Shown here: positions 1-5,639 of the stretch, piece after piece
Layout of the letters: every line of letters starts with the position of its first letter
Position numbering within the stretch: position 1 is the first letter of the stretch
Assembly: GCA_900547255.1 (NCBI GenBank)
Contig: URGC01000120.1
Location: 1-7,004 of the forward strand
Reading direction: 5' to 3'
Length of the DNA: 7,004 nucleotides
Source of the DNA: an uncultured Eubacterium sp.
GTDB lineage: Bacteria; Bacillota; Clostridia; Lachnospirales; Lachnospiraceae
The notes under the pieces: model-generated
Told to the model about the DNA's origin: nothing
Databases searched by the model: none
Seen by the model: the letters and a program-made list of their open reading frames with translations, nothing else
Program-made: the position numbers and the translations under genes

Positions 1-1
1 T

Positions 2-212
2 TTACAGAAAAAATTTCACACCGTCACTTGAAATAATTATTCCTGTATTTTCTTCGAACACTCGTTGCATCATATCTATAATATATTTGTTTCCACAATG
101 TTCAATTATAAATAAATGCAATTGGTTCAATTTCTAATCTTGTCTGGAATACCTGTATAACATCATTAAATGTTATATTGGTAACATATTGCCAGTTGTA
201 ATCATCTTCGAA
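2..212 (-). pseudogene. Frameshifted remnant of an unidentified protein C-terminus
   Basis: Two adjoining minus-strand reading frames read like protein. The first (212 down to 105) has 36 codons, beginning FEDDYNWQYV and containing FQTRLEIEPIAF, and stops at TGA (104-102). The next frame continues at 103 with EHCGNKYIIDMMQRVFEE and ends ISSDGVKFFL at a TAA (4-2). Removing one T from the run around 110-115 would join them as EPIAFIIEHCGNK, so I infer a single-base frameshift. There is no start codon or ribosome binding site; an in-frame TAA (215-213) and the hairpin terminator lie just upstream, so only a 3' fragment remains. I do not recognise the family. Both pieces are short and the DNA is AT-rich, so chance open frames remain possible. 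Confidence 0.4.
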
Positions 213-278
213 TTAAAACAAAAAAAGATGTGAAGAAATCCAATTTCTCATCAATTCTTGGATTTCTTCACATCTTTT
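213..278 (-). terminator. Long perfect hairpin terminator downstream of clpX
   Basis: Positions 223-243 and 258-278 form a perfect 21-bp inverted repeat around a 14-base loop. Read on the minus strand, the stem is followed by T7-G-T4 (226 down to 215), a strong U-tract, so it should end transcripts coming from clpX, whose stop codon is about 115 bases upstream. On the plus strand the stem ends in TTTT followed by ATTAAT, a weaker tract, so it may also act in the other direction. No other gene-end hairpin is visible between here and clpX. Confidence 0.8.
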
Positions 279-373
279 ATTAATATTCAGCCAAATTTAC
301 TAGTTAAATTTATATAATTTAAAGGATTTTGGATTTTCTCCACATTTCTAGCAATATTAAGCCAATCTACCAC
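258..373. repeat. Imperfect direct repeat overlapping the terminator arm
   Basis: The right arm of the hairpin plus its flank (258-300) resembles 329-371, offset by 71 bases. Shared blocks are TTGGATTT, then TTCAC/TCCAC-ATCT/ATTT allowing one shifted base, then AATATT and AGCCAA. The stretch 279-393 holds no reading frame I can support. The second copy may be a decayed duplicate of the terminator arm; low complexity and AT-richness make this uncertain. Confidence 0.35.
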
Positions 374-393
374 CCCTTAAAACATATCTCACT

Positions 394-1794
394 TTACGCT
401 CCAGCCTCAATAAGTGGTGTCTCTATCCCTCTCATCTCTATTCTAGGAGTACCCTTGCCACTTATATAATCCTCTGTGATAGTGACCTTGCCTATATTGC
501 CATCCTTAGGAATCTCATACATGATATCAAGCATATAATCTTCCAGTATTGACCTTAACGCTCTTGCACCTGTATCTCTCTCAAGCGCCTTCTTTGCAAT
601 AAGTCTTAATGCATCATCATCAAACTCAAGAAGAACCTCGTCCATGGCAAGAAGCTTCTTATACTGCTTAATAATAGCATTCTTAGGCTCTTTTAAGATA
701 GATACAAGCATATCCTCTGTAAGCTTCTCAAGTGAGAATACAACTGGAAGTCGTCCCAAGAACTCTGGAATCATTCCGAAATTTCTAAGATCCTCAATTG
801 TAACCTTCTCGCAGAGATTCTTCTCATTGTCATACTTATCCTTGAGGTCTGCATTAAATCCTATTGAGCCCTGCTTATTAAGTCTCTCTTTGATTATGTC
901 CTCAAGACCCGGGAAAGCGCCACCACATATAAAAAGAATATTCTTAGTATTAACTGTCACAAGTGGAACCATCGCATTCTTGCTGTTAGCTCCTACTGGA
1001 ACCTCAACATCACTTCCCTCAAGAAGCTTTAACATTCCCTGCTGTACCGACTCACCACTTACATCCCTGCTTCGTGTCTCCTTTTTCTTGGCAATCTTAT
1101 CTATCTCATCAACAAATATAATGCCATGCTCAGCCTTCTCAACATCATTATCTGCGGCTGCAAGAAGCTTGGAAACAACACTCTCTATATCATCACCGAT
1201 ATAACCTGCCTCTGTAAGAGATGTCGCATCTGCTATCGCAAGTGGAACCTGTAATATCTTAGCAAGAGTCTTAACAAGATATGTCTTACCACTTCCTGTT
1301 GGTCCAATCATAAGTATGTTAGATTTCTCAATCTCAACATCATCTGACTGTTCTGCAACTCTCTTATAGTGGTTATATACAGCAACAGACATAACCTTCT
1401 TAGCCTTGTCCTGACCTACAACATGCTGGTCAAGAAGCTCCTTGATATGGTGTGGAGCTGGAATTGATTTAAGGTCAATGACTGGTTCAGATTTCTCTTT
1501 CTTTTTCTTGACTTTCTGCTTGTTAGGCATTCCCATATTGTCCATGAAATCACCGAACAACATGCCGTTGAAATTACCCATGTTAGGCATATTGTTCATA
1601 TTCTTCATCATATCCTCATAATTGACACCACTGTTGTTAATAGTATCAAGAGTCTTCTGCATACAGTCTGGACATATATAGATATTACCCGGCATAGAAA
1701 TCATCTTTCCGGCTTTACTCTCTGTTCTCTTGCAGATATAACATACCTTTTCATATTCATCATTGTTATCATCTACTTCTTTATAATCTGACAT
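394..1794 (-). CDS. clpX: ClpX-family AAA+ unfoldase, divergent orphan paralogue
   Basis: A hexameric ATP-driven protein unfoldase of the cytoplasm, expected to feed substrates to ClpP. The 466 residues hold an N-terminal C4 zinc-binding domain (Cys18, Cys21, Cys41, Cys44), a Met/Asn-rich linker (about 62-91, nine Met) and a Lys-rich patch (92-101), then the AAA+ module: Walker A GPTGSGKT (164-171), pore loop GYIG (197-200; usually GYVG), Walker B IIFVDE (225-230), the ClpP-docking IGF loop (311-313), box VII Arg348 in EFLGRLP and sensor 2 GARALRS (409-415). It is longer than typical ClpX (about 420) because of the linker. The usual RKH substrate loop is replaced by VGANSKNAM (267-275). GGAGGA at 1805-1800 supports the ATG at 1794. 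It has its own promoter and follows htrA; no clpP or tig adjoins, suggesting a second clpX copy. Family assignment is sure; orthology to the main clpX is doubtful. Confidence 0.95.
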   Translation of the reverse strand: MSDYKEVDDNNDEYEKVCYICKRTESKAGKMISMPGNIYICPDCMQKTLDTINNSGVNYEDMMKNMNNMPNMGNFNGMLFGDFMDNMGMPNKQKVKKKKEKSEPVIDLKSIPAPHHIKELLDQHVVGQDKAKKVMSVAVYNHYKRVAEQSDDVEIEKSNILMIGPTGSGKTYLVKTLAKILQVPLAIADATSLTEAGYIGDDIESVVSKLLAAADNDVEKAEHGIIFVDEIDKIAKKKETRSRDVSGESVQQGMLKLLEGSDVEVPVGANSKNAMVPLVTVNTKNILFICGGAFPGLEDIIKERLNKQGSIGFNADLKDKYDNEKNLCEKVTIEDLRNFGMIPEFLGRLPVVFSLEKLTEDMLVSILKEPKNAIIKQYKKLLAMDEVLLEFDDDALRLIAKKALERDTGARALRSILEDYMLDIMYEIPKDGNIGKVTITEDYISGKGTPRIEMRGIETPLIEAGA

Positions 1795-1822
1795 AACTGT
1801 CCTCCATGTCTTTCATATCATG

Positions 1823-1835
1823 TGTACATTGTACA
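1823..1835. promoter_or_regulatory. Possible operator: paired TGTACA palindromes at the clpX start site
   Basis: The sequence TGTACA-T-TGTACA (1823-1828 and 1830-1835) is an inverted repeat of two self-palindromic hexamers, sitting at and just after the inferred transcription start of clpX. A third TGTACA lies at 1910-1915, upstream of the -35 box. The placement suits a repressor site. It resembles TACA/TGTA half-sites of BlaI/CopY-type repressors but with a one-base rather than two-base gap; the binding protein is unknown. Confidence 0.4.
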
Positions 1836-1843
1836 TATTCTTT

Positions 1844-1872
1844 AGTATAACTATTAAATAATATTATGGCAA
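1844..1872 (-). promoter_or_regulatory. SigA-type promoter of clpX
   Basis: On the minus strand TTGCCA (1872-1867) is separated by exactly 17 bases from TATACT (1849-1844); each box matches five of six consensus positions. Transcription should start near 1837, giving a leader of about 43 bases before the clpX ATG. It lies downstream of the htrA terminator, so clpX is probably an independent single-gene unit. Confidence 0.75.
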
Positions 1873-1920
1873 TTAAATAATTATAAATCTCTATAAAGAT
1901 TTGTTAAGATGTACACTTGG

Positions 1921-1964
1921 ATAAAAAGCCAAAGAGCTGTCTGCGCCCTGCACAAACAGCTCTT
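1921..1964 (-). terminator. Intrinsic terminator of htrA
   Basis: AAGAGCTGT (1932-1940) pairs perfectly with ACAGCTCTT (1956-1964), with a GC-rich loop that can add a short inner TGC/GCA pairing. On the minus strand the stem is followed by T-GGC-TTTTT (1931 to 1923). It begins about 23 bases after the htrA stop codon and separates htrA from clpX. Confidence 0.8.
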
Positions 1965-1986
1965 GAACCTATAAACATATCATTTA

Positions 1987-3408
1987 TTACTTTTTGCTTC
2001 CAAGTGCTACATCTACTGACTTAAGAACATACTGGTTACCCTCAAGGTGATAATACTGTACTGTAACTGTCTCACCTGCTTTGTAGTACTGCATAAGGCT
2101 CTGGAGTCCTGACATTGAACTTACTGTCTGGTCATCAAAGCTTACAACAATATCATACTTGCCAAGTCCTGCCTTCTCTGCTGCTGAATCAGATTCTACT
2201 GTTCTTATCTGGATTCCCTGTGGATATCCATAATAATTAGCCATTGTGCTTGTGATATCAATAGCAGCTATACCAAGATAACCCTGCTCACTGCTTGCAA
2301 CCTTTGTTCTTGTCTGTCTGTTCATAAGGCTGTCAATAAGCTCTCTTACATTAGAGATTGGGATTGAATAAGCCATTCCCTCAACACCATCTTCTGATGT
2401 CTTAGCAAAATTGATACCTATAACCTTGCCATCGGCATTAAGAAGTGCTCCACCACTGTTACCAGAATTGATAGCTGCATTTGTCATGAATAAGCCTTCA
2501 AATGTTACATTGTTAACTGTTATAGATCTGTCAAGTGCACTGATAATACCATTAGTAACTGACTGTCCTTCACCAAGTGCATTACCAATAGCTACTACAT
2601 CCTGACCTACAACAACATCATCTGAATCGCCAAGCTCTGCAATCGCTATAGATGAAAGTGTTGAACTCTTGATGTCACTTAATGCTACTGCAACAACTGC
2701 CACATCCTTATCTGACTTAGAGCCTTTAACTGTTGCACTTACTGACTGGTTATCTGCAAATGTACAGCTAAGGTTGTTAACTGACTCAATAACATGAGCA
2801 TTAGTAAGAATAAGAAGCTCTGTGTCACTCTTGCCTACTATTATTCCTGTTCCGCTTGTATTAGCTTCATATGGCTGTCCATATCCGAAATATGAAGATG
2901 ATGTTACAGTTGTTGTTCCTGTGAGCTGTACCATAGCTGGAAGTGCTGCCTTGGCAACATCTGTTACATTCATAGTTGATACTGCACTGCTGCCTGAATC
3001 ATATTCTGCTGTTGTTGATGACATTCCAGTTGATACTGTAGGTATCTCAACATTGCTGTTAGACTGTATAGGATTAATCTTGTTAGCTGCATAATTAACA
3101 CCATACATTGTTCCGCCTGCTACTGCTCCGAATAACACTGCTGATAATGCAACTGCGGCGATTCTCTTTCCTATTCCTGAGTTCTTTTTGTTACCGCTAT
3201 TATTCTGCTGCTTGTTAGCTTTGTATTCTTCATATCCCTGCATGCTTCCCATGTTATTGCCATAATTGTTATAGGAATATCTGTACTGTCCATCCTGATT
3301 ATTGTACTGTCCATCCTGATTATTATACTGTCCATTCTGGTTATTATACTGTCCATTCTGGTTATCGTATTGTCCATTCTGATTATTATATTGATTCTCG
3401 TCGTACAT
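1987..3408 (-). CDS. htrA: Membrane-anchored HtrA/DegP-type serine protease (S1C, one PDZ)
   Basis: A quality-control protease expected to degrade misfolded proteins outside the membrane. Of 473 residues, about 1-80 are a hydrophilic cytoplasmic head that starts with QYNNQNG-type heptads (6-42), followed by Lys-rich sequence, one membrane segment (about 82-108) and a Ser/Thr-rich linker. The trypsin-like domain (about 145-360) has the triad His205 (LTNAHVIES), Asp235 (DKDVAVV) and Ser318 (GNSGG). One PDZ domain (about 376-467, from YLGIAAIDI) follows. The motif before the active serine reads TNAAINSGNSGGAL, where TDAAINPGNSGGPL is usual, so two nearby positions differ, but the triad is intact. 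Start: AAAGGAG (3425-3419) lies 10 bases before ATG 3408. Terminators lie on both sides, and no convincing promoter was found in the 137-base gap upstream. The family is clear; which HtrA/DegP/DegQ name applies is not. Confidence 0.95.
   Translation of the reverse strand: MYDENQYNNQNGQYDNQNGQYNNQNGQYNNQDGQYNNQDGQYRYSYNNYGNNMGSMQGYEEYKANKQQNNSGNKKNSGIGKRIAAVALSAVLFGAVAGGTMYGVNYAANKINPIQSNSNVEIPTVSTGMSSTTAEYDSGSSAVSTMNVTDVAKAALPAMVQLTGTTTVTSSSYFGYGQPYEANTSGTGIIVGKSDTELLILTNAHVIESVNNLSCTFADNQSVSATVKGSKSDKDVAVVAVALSDIKSSTLSSIAIAELGDSDDVVVGQDVVAIGNALGEGQSVTNGIISALDRSITVNNVTFEGLFMTNAAINSGNSGGALLNADGKVIGINFAKTSEDGVEGMAYSIPISNVRELIDSLMNRQTRTKVASSEQGYLGIAAIDITSTMANYYGYPQGIQIRTVESDSAAEKAGLGKYDIVVSFDDQTVSSMSGLQSLMQYYKAGETVTVQYYHLEGNQYVLKSVDVALGSKK
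3283..3393 (-). repeat. 21-bp tandem repeat in the 5' end of htrA
   Basis: Five 21-bp units (3283-3303, 3304-3324, 3325-3345, 3346-3366, 3367-3387) plus six bases of a sixth. The first two units are identical and the others differ at a few positions. Each encodes the heptapeptide QYNNQNG or a variant (QYDNQNG, QYNNQDG). Since 21 is divisible by three, unit gain or loss would change head length without breaking the frame. Confidence 0.92.
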
Positions 3409-3445
3409 TATATTAGTTCTCCTTTCAACGTCATACCAGAAATGT

Positions 3446-3496
3446 TAAAAAACACATTTCATTGCTATGACTGTATGTTAGCAATGAAATGTGTTT
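3446..3496 (-). terminator. Perfect 16-bp hairpin terminator between pgcA and htrA
   Basis: Positions 3450-3465 and 3481-3496 are exact inverted repeats (stem starting AAACACATTTC on the plus strand) with a 15-base loop. On the minus strand the stem runs into T6 (3452-3447). It lies 49 bases after the phosphoglucomutase stop codon and ends only about 37 bases before the htrA ATG. The likely role is to end the cdaA-cdaR-HPr-pgcA transcript; because of its position it could also act as an attenuator in an htrA leader. On the plus strand no T-run follows, so it acts in one direction. Confidence 0.8.
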
Positions 3497-3545
3497 AGTT
3501 TGTGTCCTAATTGTTAAAAAATGCTGAACATCCAATAATTACGGA

Positions 3546-5273
3546 TTACTGTCCTACAGCTTCCATAACTGCCTTCTTTAATGCTTCTTCCTTAGCTGCT
3601 GCATCCTCTAAGCTTGTGCCCTTAACACCCATGTAGAACTTAATCTTAGGCTCAGTTCCTGATGGTCTTGCACAACACCATGCATTGTCAGAAAGTTCAT
3701 AGTAAAGAACATTAGACGATGGTAATCCAGTTGAGTGCTTCTCGCCTGTTGCAAGATTTACAACTTCATCCTTCTTGTAATCTCTTGTCTCAAGAACATC
3801 CCAATCACCAAACTTCTTAGGAGGATTGCTTCTTAAATCATCCATCATCTGTGCAATCTTAGAAGCTCCCTCTGCACCCTTCATTGTTATGGCAACCTGT
3901 CCCTCTTTATAGTAACCATATTTCTCAAATATATTAATCATCTGATCCCAGAGAGTTATTCCCTTAGACTTATAGTAAGCTGCTGCCTCGCATAAAGCCA
4001 TAACTGCAACTGGAGCATCCTTATCTCTTGCATGAGTTCCTACTAAACAGCCGTAGCTCTCCTCGAAACCAAACTCATACTCATATGTATGCTGCTGCTC
4101 GAATAACTTAATCTGCTCACCGATGAACTTAAATCCTGTAAGTACCTCAATAAGCTTGAGATTGTACTCTGCGGCAATAGCCTTAGCCATATCTGTTGAT
4201 ACAATTGTTGTAACAAATGCGCCGTTAGAATGAAGTAATCCCTTCTCCTTACGCTGTGATAACAGATACTCTGCTATAAGCATAGCTGACATGTTACCTG
4301 TGAATGATATGTACTCACCTGTCTTAGTATCCTTAGAATATATACCAAGTCTGTCCGCATCAGGGTCTGTTGCAAGAATAATATCTGCATCAACTTCCTT
4401 TGCAAGCTTAAGAGCGAGTGTGAATGCCTTAGGGTCTTCTGGGTTAGGATAATCAAGTGTTGTGAAATCTGGATCTGGCTTCTCCTGTTCTGGAACAACA
4501 TATACATGCTTGAATCCTAATTCTTTAAGTACTCTTCTTACTGGTACATTACCTGTTCCGTGGAAAGGTGTGTATACAATCTTGATATCGTCAGCAACTG
4601 ATTTGATGACATCCCCATTAAGGCTCATCTTCTTCAATGCAGCGATATACTTATCATCCATATCATATCCGATTACATTGTAAAGACCGCAGGCTCTGGC
4701 CTCGTCAATATCCATTGTCTTAACTGTATTGTAATCTGTAACAGCCTTAACCTCTGATATAATCTGTGAATCCTTAGGTGCTGTAATCTGTGCGCCGTCT
4801 TCCCAGTATACCTTATATCCATTGTATTCTGGTGGATTATGGCTGGCTGTAACAACGATACCTGCTATACAGTGAAGCTCTCTTAATGCAAATGAAAGCT
4901 CTGGTGTAGGACGGAGTGTTGGGAATATATATGCCTTAATTCCGTTAGCAGCAAGGCAAAGAGCAGCCTCATCTGCGAATTCTGGAGACATCCTTCTTGA
5001 ATCGTAAGCAATAGCCACACCTCTGTCAGCAGCATTTTCTTTGATAATAAAGTTAGCTAAGCCCTGTGTTGCCTTTCTTACAGTGTAGATGTTCATTCTG
5101 TTAGTACCATTGCCAATGACACCTCTAAGACCACCTGTACCAAATTCAAGGTCCTTATAGAATCTGTCCTCTATCTCTTTCTCATCAGATGCTATAGACT
5201 TTAATTCCTCTCTTGTTGCCTCATCAAAATACTCATTGTCGCACCAAGCCTTGTAAGTTTCCATATAACCCAT
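3546..5273 (-). CDS. pgcA: Alpha-phosphoglucomutase / phosphomannomutase (PgcA type)
   Basis: A cytoplasmic phosphohexomutase interconverting glucose 1-phosphate and glucose 6-phosphate (some relatives also use mannose phosphates), linking glycolysis with glycogen and envelope-sugar synthesis. Its 575 residues match the length of Bacillus PgcA (about 580). Four-domain superfamily motifs appear in order: FGTGGLRG (44-51), catalytic phosphoserine loop TASHNP with Ser144, Mg-binding DPDADR (303-308), sugar-binding GFEESYG (402-408) and phosphate-binding RPSGTEP (536-542). GlmM is about 450 residues with a different loop context, so this is not GlmM although it lies where glmM usually follows cdaR. 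Start: AGAGG (5286-5282) sits 8 bases before ATG 5273, which fits better than the ATG at 5264. The 79-base gap after HPr contains its own promoter. Substrate preference (glucose or mannose) cannot be read from sequence. Confidence 0.93.
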   Translation of the reverse strand: MGYMETYKAWCDNEYFDEATREELKSIASDEKEIEDRFYKDLEFGTGGLRGVIGNGTNRMNIYTVRKATQGLANFIIKENAADRGVAIAYDSRRMSPEFADEAALCLAANGIKAYIFPTLRPTPELSFALRELHCIAGIVVTASHNPPEYNGYKVYWEDGAQITAPKDSQIISEVKAVTDYNTVKTMDIDEARACGLYNVIGYDMDDKYIAALKKMSLNGDVIKSVADDIKIVYTPFHGTGNVPVRRVLKELGFKHVYVVPEQEKPDPDFTTLDYPNPEDPKAFTLALKLAKEVDADIILATDPDADRLGIYSKDTKTGEYISFTGNMSAMLIAEYLLSQRKEKGLLHSNGAFVTTIVSTDMAKAIAAEYNLKLIEVLTGFKFIGEQIKLFEQQHTYEYEFGFEESYGCLVGTHARDKDAPVAVMALCEAAAYYKSKGITLWDQMINIFEKYGYYKEGQVAITMKGAEGASKIAQMMDDLRSNPPKKFGDWDVLETRDYKKDEVVNLATGEKHSTGLPSSNVLYYELSDNAWCCARPSGTEPKIKFYMGVKGTSLEDAAAKEEALKKAVMEAVGQ

Positions 5274-5327
5274 AACTTTACCTCTTTTCTAAATTATTGT
5301 TATCTTTACGTACTGCTTTATGTATCT

Positions 5328-5356
5328 ATTATAATATAAACACATATTCAAATCAA
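5328..5356 (-). promoter_or_regulatory. Promoter of pgcA overlapping the HPr stop codon
   Basis: On the minus strand TTGATT (5356-5351) is followed by a 17-base spacer and a perfect TATAAT (5333-5328). Transcription would start near 5321, with a leader of about 48 bases. The HPr TGA stop (5355-5353) falls inside the -35 box. This lets pgcA be expressed separately from cdaA-cdaR-HPr, besides read-through. No match to the CcpA cre consensus was seen nearby. Confidence 0.75.
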
Positions 5357-5622
5357 TCTTCCTTTAAAGACTTTGTAAATGCTTCTGTAACAGCATCAAG
5401 GGCTTTCTGCTCATCTTCGCCTGTCGCTGTAAGATGAATAACTTCGCCGCATTTAACGCCCGCTGCAAGGATTGATATAACACTCTTTGCATTGGCAGTT
5501 TTACCTTCGCCATACTCGAAAGATATCTTGCTGTTGTACTTAACCGCCTCTTCGCACATAGCTCCGGCAGGTCTTAAATGTATTCCTAATGCGCTATCTA
5601 TTGTAATATCTCTGCTTACCAT
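5353..5622 (-). CDS. HPr-family phosphocarrier protein
   Basis: A small cytoplasmic phosphocarrier of the sugar phosphotransferase system: enzyme I phosphorylates its histidine, and HPr kinase may phosphorylate its serine for carbon-catabolite control. At 89 residues it has normal HPr length. It keeps His15 and Arg17 in GIHLRPAG and a serine (Ser47, equivalent to Ser46) in NAKSVISILAAG. Around that serine Bacillus HPr has Ile-Met-Gly-Val-Met; here it is Val-Ile-Ser-Ile-Leu, and the following loop is VKCGEVIHL, so the partner-binding surface is altered. Crh, the regulatory homologue, lacks His15, so this is not Crh. No ptsI adjoins, and the genome may hold a second, canonical ptsH. The ribosome site (GGGGGAAGG, upstream of ATG 5622) fills the 17-base gap after cdaR, indicating the same transcript and possible translational coupling. 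Confidence 0.92.
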   Translation of the reverse strand: MVSRDITIDSALGIHLRPAGAMCEEAVKYNSKISFEYGEGKTANAKSVISILAAGVKCGEVIHLTATGEDEQKALDAVTEAFTKSLKED

Positions 5623-5639
5623 GATATCCTTCCCCCTTT

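Noticed and set aside
644..1204. Plus-strand open frame of 186 codons opposite clpX
   Set aside because: It lies wholly antisense to conserved ClpX motifs, has biased composition rich in Ser/Leu, and has no supporting ribosome site or family resemblance.
1795..1986. CIRCE or CtsR operator for the clpX gene
   Set aside because: Neither the TTAGCACTC-N9-GAGTGCTAA pattern nor the GGTCAAA heptad repeat is present; only TGTACA palindromes were seen.
3283..3393. Regular 21-bp repeats resembling a small repeat array such as CRISPR
   Set aside because: The units are contiguous with no unique spacers and encode heptapeptides in the htrA frame, so this is a coding tandem repeat.
3409..3545. SigA promoter for htrA in the gap after pgcA
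   Set aside because: Candidates such as TTAACA or an extended TGGTATGAC box lack an acceptable partner box at 16-18 bases, so no promoter is called.
3546..5273. GlmM, expected after cdaR
   Set aside because: The protein is 575 residues with PgcA-type motifs and spacing (for example GFEESYG and the FGTGGLRG head), not the shorter GlmM.
5353..5622. Crh, the catabolite-repression HPr homologue
   Set aside because: Crh lacks the PTS histidine; this protein has His15 in GIHLRPAG.
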